64,000 bases of DNA. Source: Candidatus Sumerlaeota bacterium (GTDB lineage Bacteria > Sumerlaeota > Sumerlaeia > JAFGJS01). The position numbers and the translations under genes were made by a program. The stretch spans positions 1 to 64,000 of the forward strand of contig JAFGJS010000094.1 of assembly GCA_016928995.1 (NCBI GenBank), read 5' to 3'. Positions 17,401-24,978 of this stretch are shown in pieces; within the stretch, counting starts at the first letter, position 1, and each line of letters opens with the position of its first letter. The notes beneath the pieces are model-generated. The model searched no databases, had not been told where the DNA came from, and was given only the letters and a program-made list of their open reading frames with translations.

Positions 17401-20040
17401 GGCGTGCACGATCACGACGGCCGGAACATCCTGTCCGCCTTGCTGGAAATGGATGCAAGCATCGGGCTGCTGCGATTTCATCCGCGCGCCCGCGCCCTGG
17501 CGGCGGTGTTCTGGCGCCAATACGCGGATCAAGGCCGCAAGCAGCTGATCGCTTCGAAACTCAAAGGCTTTGGCTCCGTTCGCGAGCTCTTCCCTAACGC
17601 CGCGAAACAAGAGGAATACATCGCGGAGTTGCGCGAGTTAATCGAGCAATATGTTCAGGCCTGCGGCTCTTTCGACGCGACGCTCGTAGAGCAAGCCGGA
17701 GAATATTTATTCGCGGAGCTGATCCAATCGCAACCAGGATTCGTGATCAGCGCCCGCGCGCGCGATCTGCATCAGGCGTTCCGGCAATACCTCGACGAAA
17801 AATTCTTCGCGCAACGCTTCACCGAGTCCATGGACGAAGTGAAAAACGACACGCAGGCGCATTTTCTGCTGCTGCGCGATTGGGTGCAGGCGTTCCTCGA
17901 AACGCGCGGCAACAGCATCGAGAACGATTTCCGCGACGAGGTCGCCATGCTGCTGCTGCAGAACAGCATCGACCTGACGCGCGTTGTGGAAGCGGTCATC
18001 GTCAAGGATCTGCAGGGCATGGTCGGCAGCCACGCAATGATCGAAAACAAAACATACCGGCTGAATTTCAACACATTTATGCACAAATTACGCCGGTACG
18101 AACTTGAAATCGCGCCCAGGTTCACACGCTACAACGCGCTCAAAAAGGAACTGCTGGAGCGCGAGCGCCACGGCATGCGGCTCGAAGAATTCCGGCCGCG
18201 CGTGCTGACGTCGTTCGTGCGCAACAAGCTCATCGACCAGGTTTACCTGCCGCTTGTCGGCGACAACCTGGCCAAGCAGATCGGCGTGACCGGTGGAGAA
18301 AAACGCACCGACCGCATGGGCATGCTGCTGCTTATCTCGCCGCCCGGCTATGGCAAGACGACGTTAATGGAGTACATCGCCAATCGTCTCGGCATCATCT
18401 TCATGAAGATCAACGGCCCCGCGCTAGGGCATAAGGTCACGTCGCTCGATCCCGTGGAAGCCCCGAACGCCGCCGCGCGCGAGGAGATGGTAAAACTCAA
18501 CCTCGCCTTCGAAATGGGCGACAACGTGATGATCTACGTGGACGACATCCAGCATTGCAATCCGGAGTTTCTGCAAAAATTCATCTCGCTCTGCGACGCG
18601 CAGCGCAAAATCGAAGGCGTGTATAAAAACCGCACACGCACCTATGACCTGCGCGGCAAGAAGGTCTGCGTCGTCATGGCCGGCAATCCGTACACCGAGT
18701 CCGGCGAGCAGTTCAAGATTCCGGACATGCTGGCCAACCGCGCCGACACGTACAACCTCGGCGAAATCATCGGCGACAACGCGGACGTCTTCAAAATGAG
18801 CTACCTGGAAAACTCGATGACGTCGAATCCCGCGCTGAACAAGCTCGCCAGCCGCAGCCAGCAGGACGTCTATACCATCATCAAGATGGCGCAGAATCCC
18901 GCCGCCGAGCACGACGAACTCGAGGGCAGTTATTCCATGGAGGAAACGCAGGAGATGGTCGGCGTGATGCGCAAGCTGATGCGCGTGCGCGACGTGGTGC
19001 TGCGGGTTAATGAGGAATACATCCGCTCCGCCGCGCAGGCCGACGCTTACCGCACCGAGCCGCCGTTCAAACTGCAAGGCTCGTACCGCAATATGAACCG
19101 CATCGCGGAAAAAGTCGTCGCGATCATGAACGACGCGGAGCTCGAGGCGCAGATCCTGTCGAACTACGAAAACGACGCGCAAACGCTGACCACCGGCGCG
19201 GAGGCGAACCTGCTCAAGTTCAAAGAACTCGCCGGGAACATGGGCGAAACGGAACAACAACGCTGGGACGACATCAAACGCATCTTCTGCCGCAACGTGG
19301 AGATGGCGGGCATCGGCGACGATCAGAAGTTCGGCCAACTCGTGCTGCAACTGCAACACTTCCGCGAAGGCTTGCAATCGATTCATGAGGCGCTGGCGGG
19401 CGGCGTAAAGCAAATGCAGCAGGCAAAGCCCGCCGGCGAAGGCAAGACGCTAACCGCCGCGTTCGACGAGACGACCGTGCAAGCGCTGCGAGAACTGACC
19501 GAGTCCGTGCGGCAAAGCGCCAAGCCGCAGAAAGCGGCAAGCGCGCGGGAGAACATCACCGCCGCCTTTGACCAGCAAACGCTCAGCGCCATGCGCGAAT
19601 TGATCGCGTCGCTGCAACAATCCGCCAAGCCGCCGGAAGCCGCGCCTGCGCTGGAAAAATTGACCGCGGCCTTCGACGAGCAAACGCTAACCACGATGCG
19701 GCAGCTGATCGAATCACTCCATACTTTGTCGCAACAAGCGCAAACTCCGGCGCCGCATGCAGCAGCGAAGGGAACTGCGCCCACCGAGGCGCAGCCCCAA
19801 AGCATTCAGGTCGTCACGCGCATTCCGAAGACGATCCTCGGCGTGCTGGAAAAGCAATTCGAGTTGATGGAAGGCTGGCTGGAGCCGCTCAACCGCAAGG
19901 AAGCGCTGCAAGTGCGCGAATTGCGCCACCTGCGCAAACTGCTGGAGGAAAGCCTGGAGAAAAATCAAAACCTGATCCAGGTTCTGCGCCGCGCCTCGGA
20001 AAAGCACGACGACGATGACGACGAACACGATCTGGAATAA
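14461..20040 (+). CDS. Giant DUF3686 / 'DNA repair ATPase' family AAA ATPase
   Basis: A 1859-residue protein. The N-terminal about 450 residues match the style of DUF3686 (annotated as ATPase involved in DNA repair; FLFGYNVMLGLKSVT, HDFVWKRVRRDMHIGG). Coiled coil dominates 480-900, and a helical middle region follows. The AAA module has Walker A SPPGYGKTT near 1294, Walker B IYVDDIQHCNPEF near 1359 and a sensor-like VMAGNPYTESG. The tail has three 35-residue tandem repeats (1664-1768), an alanine/glutamine-rich linker and an acidic C-terminus (HDDDDDEHDLE). No signal or membrane helix is visible. The family name implies DNA repair, but nothing nearby is a repair gene; neighbours are membrane-scaffold proteins, so a membrane-linked MoxR/dynein-like remodelling role is at least as plausible. 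Confidence 0.88.
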   Translation: MAETNENNIVQNGAENGGAEQQPKAQEQQLERGTYEIIRNRLNKAGKSLRERLNSLNDERKKVFGSIDTKLLATERITTDHNCIPRDMIPIGGDRFLFGYNVMLGLKSVTEISDVFSKYEFKDHQFHRQELKMLADENFLRDFRELYKYYRNTQFARFALQPPHLYMVFRISQELNDIKAFKWLLSEGSLKYIDNRSDPEVRFPAQHDFVWKRVRRDMHIGGEFPHISIEDRIFVETTGGDLTIKIENNTTTGEGIYSEPVVDPDQTLDDAEFQYAIVGNLILLRIRPYQEQAYRYLVYSEKTRAVKRIDSIEHSCVFLPDDHGIIFSNGYFLQTGEYKVFESELRGMTFLKKIPSPNGEDFLFVFYNRREGVYMLLPYNLIEQKCENPIVCNGFSLFDDGEMIYFKRQPEPQKHHPIQIWQTPFTSEDYEPPRETDSYLYKIGNKEIVRGMAECHEVLQLIGKEDSYENLFLDITKNVTDILDAYYWISDEQTYNLRRDLEPIREAAQAAIAEYEKVVAVRHNTERQFKKVSERTAQIVQEVYSRRFEVIHDFVKSLADLRAVRGEIIGLRELRYIDNAAVDALEAEVTGNTNKAANRCVEFLLKPEALTPYQQAVQEHNKAIDEQKKVSDAKRLEEKIAGSASELEMLIEIVSNLKIDDATQRTTIIDNISAIFSQLNQTRAGLKNRIKELAEVEGVAEFNSQIKLLNQGVVNYIDICDTPEKCEEYLTKLMIQVEELEGRFAEFDVFVVQLAEKREEIYNAFESRKLQLVEARNKRASSLMSAADRILKGIKTRVDSFEEINQINGYFASDLMIEKVRDIVAELLELDDTVKVDDIQSRLKTIREDAVRQLKDRQDLYAEGPNIIKLGRHRFSVNTQTLDLTTVLRDGELFYHLSGTNFFEKITDPELLVTRECWTQEVVSENGKVYRGEYLAYQMFNALETGALPDAATLRAMRDGDLLAEVQRFMGPRYSEGYVKGVHDHDGRNILSALLEMDASIGLLRFHPRARALAAVFWRQYADQGRKQLIASKLKGFGSVRELFPNAAKQEEYIAELRELIEQYVQACGSFDATLVEQAGEYLFAELIQSQPGFVISARARDLHQAFRQYLDEKFFAQRFTESMDEVKNDTQAHFLLLRDWVQAFLETRGNSIENDFRDEVAMLLLQNSIDLTRVVEAVIVKDLQGMVGSHAMIENKTYRLNFNTFMHKLRRYELEIAPRFTRYNALKKELLERERHGMRLEEFRPRVLTSFVRNKLIDQVYLPLVGDNLAKQIGVTGGEKRTDRMGMLLLISPPGYGKTTLMEYIANRLGIIFMKINGPALGHKVTSLDPVEAPNAAAREEMVKLNLAFEMGDNVMIYVDDIQHCNPEFLQKFISLCDAQRKIEGVYKNRTRTYDLRGKKVCVVMAGNPYTESGEQFKIPDMLANRADTYNLGEIIGDNADVFKMSYLENSMTSNPALNKLASRSQQDVYTIIKMAQNPAAEHDELEGSYSMEETQEMVGVMRKLMRVRDVVLRVNEEYIRSAAQADAYRTEPPFKLQGSYRNMNRIAEKVVAIMNDAELEAQILSNYENDAQTLTTGAEANLLKFKELAGNMGETEQQRWDDIKRIFCRNVEMAGIGDDQKFGQLVLQLQHFREGLQSIHEALAGGVKQMQQAKPAGEGKTLTAAFDETTVQALRELTESVRQSAKPQKAASARENITAAFDQQTLSAMRELIASLQQSAKPPEAAPALEKLTAAFDEQTLTTMRQLIESLHTLSQQAQTPAPHAAAKGTAPTEAQPQSIQVVTRIPKTILGVLEKQFELMEGWLEPLNRKEALQVRELRHLRKLLEESLEKNQNLIQVLRRASEKHDDDDDEHDLE

Positions 20041-20051
20041 CCATCCATTTG

Positions 20052-22652
20052 TTATTCCATGTTCAATTCACAATGGTACGATCCGGCCGCGACAGTTTCA
20101 GCCTTGCGTCCATCGGGATATTCGACAGTGGCCGTGGTGTTGGGCGGCACGATGAACTCCAACATCACCTTTCCATTCTTCTTCCGGCGCCAGCCGCTGG
20201 AGGCGATGCCGTAAGGCGTATCCAGCTGGACGCGAGCCCAGTCCAGCCGCTTGTCAATCTTCGGGCGCACAAAGAAATGCTTGTAACCGGGATACTCCGG
20301 ATCCGGCGCCAGACCAGCGATGCGTTCATACATCCATTGCCCGATGGCGCCATAGGCATAATGGTTAAACGAATTCATCTCTACGTTGCCGAAACCATCC
20401 TCGTGGCTGTAGCTGTTCCAGCGCTCCCACATCGTTGTCGCGCCCTGGTTGATGGAATAAAACCACGACGGATAGGTTTCCTTGAACAGCAGATCAAAAG
20501 CGAGTTCGCTCGATCCCATCTGATCGAGCACGCCGACGATGTAAGGCGTTCCAAGAAAACCCGTGCGCAGATGACCGTCCGCATCGTGCACGAGGCGCGT
20601 CAAATGCCCGGCGGCTTTTTGCTTCATCTCGGACGGAATAAGATCAAAAGCAATCGCCAGTAGATAAGCAGTTTGGGTTTCCGGCGCATTCTGAAGCCTG
20701 CCTCCGGCATCGAAGTAGTGTCTAGCAAAGGCTTGCTTCACAGAGTCCGCTTCCGCGGCGTAACGTTTCGCCTCATCCTCGCGATTGAGCACGCGAGCGG
20801 CGTTGGCGAGCAGGCCGGCGCTATGCGCATAAAAGGCCGTGCCGATCAGCGGAGCAGGCGTGTCTCCTTCGTTTTTTTCTGAGTACGGTTGCAGCCAATC
20901 CCCGAAGGCGGCAATCTCCGGAATCAATCCATCCTTCGACTGCGAACGATACCAGGCCACGAGTTTTTCCATCATCTCGAAATTATCGGCCAACACCTCA
21001 AGATCGCCGGTGCGGACGTAAACTTCCCAAGGGATGATGACGGCGGCGTCCATCCAGCCGGGGCTCCCCGCCCAATCAAGCACGCCGGGGATAACATGCG
21101 GAATCCGGCCGTCCGGCAATTGATCGTCGCGCATCGACTCCAGCCAACTCTTCCAAAAAGCATGGCAGTCGTAATTGAACATCGAAGTCGGACAGAAAAC
21201 CTGCGCGTCGCCGGTCCAGCCCAGCCGCTCATCGCGTTGCGGACAGTCCGTGGGAATATCGAGAAAGTTTCCGCGCTGCCCCCAAACGATGTTGCTCTGC
21301 AATTGGTTGAGTTTGGCGTGCGAGGATTCAAAAGCGCCAATCCGACTGAGATCGGTATGCAGCACAATCCCGTTCACCCAGTCCTTTTGCGGCTTAGCGC
21401 CGGACGGCAGACCGGAAAGTTCCACATAACGGAATCCATGAAAAGTGAAATGCGGCTCCCACTCGATGACGCTTGTCTCCGCGGCGGTGTAGCGATCCGT
21501 GGATTGGGCGGACCGGTAATTTTCGGTGTATAGCGTGCCATCCTGGTTGAGCATCTCGGCGAAACGAAGCGTGACGGTTTCATCCTGCTTGACCGGAATC
21601 CTCACTCTCGCCCATCCGACCATGTTCTGACCCAGGTCAAAAACAAAGCGGCCGGGTTCGGGTTCGGTGATTTCTTGTGCCGGAAGAGTCTCCGTTTCCC
21701 GCACCGGCGCGAAGGGCTTGGGAGTCAGTCGCGCAGCGCCAAGACCGCCGCCGGCCACGACCGGCGTCCATCCTGTGATCGCTTTGCGCGCATCGCAAGT
21801 TTCGCCGTCGTAAATGCTGGAGGCAAGGATTGGCCCTTCCCATGTCGCCTCCCAGTTCTCATCAGTACAGATGACGTCGGAAGAGCCGTCGGCATAGGCG
21901 ATCTCCAATTGCAATAGCAGTTCGGGATTATTTCCATAAGCGTCGATCCGCTTTTCCCAACCCAGTCGGCCTGCATACCATCCTTTGCCAAGCATGGCGA
22001 GCAGCGTATTCTCCCCTGTTTGCAATTGGCCGGTCACGTCATAGGCGAGGGTGTCGAGGCGCTTGTGATATGAAGTCCAGCCATTGGCAAAGCGATCCCG
22101 GCCGACGCGCGAGTCATTGATGTTTAGCTCGAACAAACCGCGCGCCGTGACATAAAGGCGTGCGGCTGCGACTGGCTCGTTCACGGTGAACGAACGGCGC
22201 AGCCAGGCGACAGGCTCCTGTTGCGGATCGCTGTTGATTGCCGGACGGATCCACTTCGCCTGCCAATCTTCCTGTGCAAGCAAACCCAGTTCAAAATGGC
22301 TCGGTTCGCTCCATGGATGCTCCCGTCCCGCTTCATCGCGGAACTGGACGCGCCATTCAATCCGGTCGCGCGAGGTCAGCGGCGCGCCGCCATAGGCGGC
22401 TAGCGTCGATTGATCCGACTCAACCCAACCACTGTCCCAGAGCGGGACGCCAGCTTTCACGGTCTCAATGCGATAGGCCGTCTGTTTTTTCACCCCGGCT
22501 GGAAGCTTCCAGGAGAACACCGGCGCGGGATCATGATATCCGATCGGGTCCGCGAATCCTTCGCCGACAGTCAGCCGCTCAGCGCCCATATTGGAGGCGC
22601 AACCGGAGGCGGCAAGCATCAAAGCGCCTGTTCCTATTCGAATCCAAGTCAT
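20052..22652 (-). CDS. GH78 alpha-L-rhamnosidase, lipoprotein
   Basis: Removes terminal alpha-L-rhamnose from pectic or glycoside substrates. The start is taken at MTWIRIG, 47 codons inside the track ORF, because AAGGA lies 7 nt upstream and the resulting N-terminus is a lipoprotein signal (ALMLAASGC). The 866 residues contain the N-terminal beta-sandwich domains, the Bac_rhamnosid N domain (YVTARGLFELNINDSRVG), and the (alpha/alpha)6 barrel with the catalytic motif CPQRDERLGWTGD. It also has TMWERWNSYSHEDG and a C-terminal beta domain. It converges with the DUF3686 gene with only 11 bases between. It joins GH51 and PL11 in a pectin-degrading set. Confidence 0.95.
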   Translation of the reverse strand: MTWIRIGTGALMLAASGCASNMGAERLTVGEGFADPIGYHDPAPVFSWKLPAGVKKQTAYRIETVKAGVPLWDSGWVESDQSTLAAYGGAPLTSRDRIEWRVQFRDEAGREHPWSEPSHFELGLLAQEDWQAKWIRPAINSDPQQEPVAWLRRSFTVNEPVAAARLYVTARGLFELNINDSRVGRDRFANGWTSYHKRLDTLAYDVTGQLQTGENTLLAMLGKGWYAGRLGWEKRIDAYGNNPELLLQLEIAYADGSSDVICTDENWEATWEGPILASSIYDGETCDARKAITGWTPVVAGGGLGAARLTPKPFAPVRETETLPAQEITEPEPGRFVFDLGQNMVGWARVRIPVKQDETVTLRFAEMLNQDGTLYTENYRSAQSTDRYTAAETSVIEWEPHFTFHGFRYVELSGLPSGAKPQKDWVNGIVLHTDLSRIGAFESSHAKLNQLQSNIVWGQRGNFLDIPTDCPQRDERLGWTGDAQVFCPTSMFNYDCHAFWKSWLESMRDDQLPDGRIPHVIPGVLDWAGSPGWMDAAVIIPWEVYVRTGDLEVLADNFEMMEKLVAWYRSQSKDGLIPEIAAFGDWLQPYSEKNEGDTPAPLIGTAFYAHSAGLLANAARVLNREDEAKRYAAEADSVKQAFARHYFDAGGRLQNAPETQTAYLLAIAFDLIPSEMKQKAAGHLTRLVHDADGHLRTGFLGTPYIVGVLDQMGSSELAFDLLFKETYPSWFYSINQGATTMWERWNSYSHEDGFGNVEMNSFNHYAYGAIGQWMYERIAGLAPDPEYPGYKHFFVRPKIDKRLDWARVQLDTPYGIASSGWRRKKNGKVMLEFIVPPNTTATVEYPDGRKAETVAAGSYHCELNME

Positions 22653-22939
22653 TTTAATGTCCTTGATCCTGATGAATGGCTTTGACGGCCGCCAACATCC
22701 GATGTGTTTCTTGAAACGATGACATTGGGAAACTGCTCTCATCAATCCCCAATGATATTTAGATTTTTGCCATTTCGCGAACAATTCCGCCACCTTGAAA
22801 TCGTCAAAAAAATCTTAATTTTGTTGAATTTTGCACTTGAATATCGTCCTGAATATCGACAACATCCGCACGAAATCCGCACTACTCTACTTTGCGGAGA
22901 CCACTCCCTTGATAGCCAATCCTGGCTTGAAAGCTTATC

Positions 22940-23371
22940 ATGAACAGCCTGAATGCCTTGCGCACACTGAGCGCTGTCACGCCTGTGATTCCACCAATCC
23001 CAAGCGAACTGGTTATCGTACAGATGCCCTCGATGGGAAGAGGAGTCATCGCGACACAATGCTACTATCCCGGCGACTTGATTGAAACCTGTCCGGTGAT
23101 CGCGATTCCAGCCGAACAATGCGACGCCTTGTATCAAACCGAGCTTTACAACTACGCCTTTCAATGGAGGCATGACGCGGTGGCGATCGCGCTGGGCATG
23201 GGATCGCTTTACAACCACTCGTATTCCCCCAACGCGGTGTATCAGTCGCTTCCCGATGACGGCGTCATTCGGATCACGGCGCTGAAGCCGATCCAGCCGG
23301 GCGATCAAATCTTCATCAATTACAATAAAGACCCCAATGACATGTCGCCGTTATGGTTCGAAGCAAGTTGA
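22940..23371 (+). CDS. Small SET-domain protein (lysine methyltransferase-like)
   Basis: A 143-residue protein that is essentially one SET domain. Seen: the S-adenosylmethionine-binding SMGRGVIATQ strand (G-x-G), the NHSYSPNA motif corresponding to the pseudoknot N-H-x-x-x-P-N, and GDQIFINY with the catalytic tyrosine. Pre- and post-SET cysteine clusters are absent. Bacterial SET proteins of this short type are common and their targets mostly unknown. The lysine-rich C-terminal tail of the neighbouring IlvC is a curious potential substrate, but this is speculation. It converges with ilvC. Confidence 0.88.
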   Translation: MNSLNALRTLSAVTPVIPPIPSELVIVQMPSMGRGVIATQCYYPGDLIETCPVIAIPAEQCDALYQTELYNYAFQWRHDAVAIALGMGSLYNHSYSPNAVYQSLPDDGVIRITALKPIQPGDQIFINYNKDPNDMSPLWFEAS

Positions 23372-23405
23372 TCGCCGCATCGCAGCATCAGACCGGATAA
23401 AATCA

Positions 23406-23438
23406 CAAAGCCCTTCGCGTCGATAGTGAAGGGCTTTG
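23406..23438. terminator. Bidirectional terminator between SET gene and ilvC
   Basis: CAAAGCCCTTC and its exact complement around an 11-nt loop, lying between the convergent stops. It has an A-rich stretch on its left side and TTTG at the right; no long U-run. Confidence 0.7.
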
Positions 23439-23468
23439 CGGCATCAATGATAACCTCGTGTCAAAGCG

Positions 23469-24581
23469 TTACGATTTGGCCTTCTTGGCGCTTTTCCTGG
23501 CCGCTTTCTTTTTCGCGGGAGCGGCTTTCTTGTTCATGTTTTCCGGACGCAGTTCGCGCACCTTGATGCCGGCCTGCCACATTTCGCTGTCATGGATTTC
23601 CTTCAGTTCCTTGCCCAATTGCGTAGCGTAATCCCGCCGCGAGTTGGCTTTGATTGTGATGCGGGCTTCATTGCCGCTCTTCACGCTCTTGTAGAGTTTC
23701 CGGAACACGGGAAGCACGGCTTTCTTGAACGGACCTTTCCAGTCCAGCGCGCCGCGTTGCGCCGTGGTCGAGCAATTGGCGTACATCCAATCCATGCCGT
23801 TCTCGCCCACCAGGCGGATCAAGCTCTGGGTCAGTTCTTCCACGGTCTCATTAAAAGCCTCGCTCGGTGAATGGCCGTTCTCGCGCAGCACGTCGTACTG
23901 CGCCTCCATCACGCCGGCCAGCGCGCCCATCAGCACACCGCGCTCTCCGGTCAGGTCGCTGAGCACTTCCTTCTGGAAGGTGGTCTCGAAGAGATAACCG
24001 GAGCCGATGGCGATGCCCAGCGCCAGGCAGCGCTCGCGCGCGCGGCCCGTAGCGTCCTGGAACACGGCAAAGGAGGAGTTGATGCCCGAGCCGTCGAGGA
24101 AGTTGCGGCGGACGCTCGTGCCGGAGCCCTTCGGCGCGACCATGATCACGTCGATATCTTTCGGAGGAATGACGTTGGTGTCTTTCTTGAACACGATGCT
24201 GAAGCCATGCGAGAAGTACAGCGCGTCGCCCGGCTTCAAATTCGCCTTGACCGTGGGCCAGGCCAGCATCTGGCCGGCGTCGCTGATTAGATATTGAATG
24301 ACCGTTGCGCGCTTGACGGCTTCCTCGATGGAGAAAAGGGATTTGCCGGGCTTCCAGCCATCCTTAATCGCCTTGTTCCAATACGCCTTTTCTTCCTTGC
24401 GTTGACCGATGATGACATTGAAGCCGTTGTCGCGCATGTTGAGCGCCTGCGCCGGTCCCTGGACGCCGTAGCCGATCACGGCGATAACTTCGTTCTTCAT
24501 AACCTTTTTCGCTTTTGCGAGCGGGAATTCCTTGCGCATCACGACAGTCTCGCGCATGCCGCCGAAACTTATTTTAGCCAT
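23469..24581 (-). CDS. ilvC: Ketol-acid reductoisomerase with lysine-rich tail
   Basis: Catalyses the second step of branched-chain amino acid synthesis (acetolactate to dihydroxyisovalerate) in the cytoplasm. Seen: the nucleotide-binding GYGVQGPAQALNMRDNG, then QRKEEK after beta-2, VAPKGSG, the metal-binding DLTGERG and the C-terminal CSTTAQRGALDW knot-domain motif. The sequence has the feel of the Bacteroidota/PVC form. It is 370 residues long, about 20 more than usual, because of a C-terminal tail of Lys/Ala (AAPAKKKAARKSAKKAKS) like a histone H1 tail. AAGGAG lies 8 nt upstream of the ATG. No other ilv genes are nearby. Confidence 0.96.
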   Translation of the reverse strand: MAKISFGGMRETVVMRKEFPLAKAKKVMKNEVIAVIGYGVQGPAQALNMRDNGFNVIIGQRKEEKAYWNKAIKDGWKPGKSLFSIEEAVKRATVIQYLISDAGQMLAWPTVKANLKPGDALYFSHGFSIVFKKDTNVIPPKDIDVIMVAPKGSGTSVRRNFLDGSGINSSFAVFQDATGRARERCLALGIAIGSGYLFETTFQKEVLSDLTGERGVLMGALAGVMEAQYDVLRENGHSPSEAFNETVEELTQSLIRLVGENGMDWMYANCSTTAQRGALDWKGPFKKAVLPVFRKLYKSVKSGNEARITIKANSRRDYATQLGKELKEIHDSEMWQAGIKVRELRPENMNKKAAPAKKKAARKSAKKAKS

Positions 24582-24978
24582 TTCTGCATCTCCTTACTAT
24601 GGGTGAATATCATATTGCGGTTGCGCCTGAACGCCGTTTCCGCCGAACGTCCCGCCGCAGCTCGTCCCGAACAGCGTATGAGCTTGGTGGGGCGCCAACT
24701 AAATGTCAAGCCCGAAGCGCAGCAAAACAAATCGGGGGCAGCTTAAGTTTATCTGGATTTTAAATTTCTTGCTCTCGCTCTTGCTCATGCTCTTGCTCGT
24801 AATCGAATCCAGGCATCCGGCCTTGGAATTCGAATTTAAATATCTCACGCTGCGTTGAAGCGAAATTTTCGGTTGCGCGGCGGTTTACTAGAGCAAAAGC
24901 AAGAGCAGGAGCAAGAGCAAGAAAAAACGCGACAAAGTCAAGATGCGCCCACACAAATCCGCCGTATCCGTGGGTCGT
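24582..24978. other. Intergenic region dominated by a hexamer-repeat element
   Basis: Almost 400 bases between the divergent sides of ilvC (start) and the ABC operon (end). It holds the (TTGCTC)n/(GAGCAA)n element described separately and otherwise nothing I can identify. The ORF of 64 codons here is encoded by the repeat and is not a gene. Confidence 0.6.
24768..24950. repeat. (TTGCTC)n ... (GAGCAA)n inverted hexamer-repeat element, copy 1
   Basis: The left arm (24768-24799) has about five degenerate TTGCTC units; the right arm (24891-24921) has five GAGCAA-like units, so the two form a long imperfect inverted repeat around a 90-nt core. Just outside the right arm comes CAAAGTCAAGATGCGCCC, a terminus shared with other copies in the window. 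Confidence 0.75.

Noticed and set aside
24768-24921. Possible CRISPR array from hexamer repeats
   Set aside because: Units are only 6 nt and contiguous, with no spacers; arms are in opposite orientation; no cas genes nearby.
24760-24954. 64-aa ORF ending EQEHEQEREQEI
   Set aside because: Encoded by the hexamer-repeat arm; no ribosome binding site and no protein logic.
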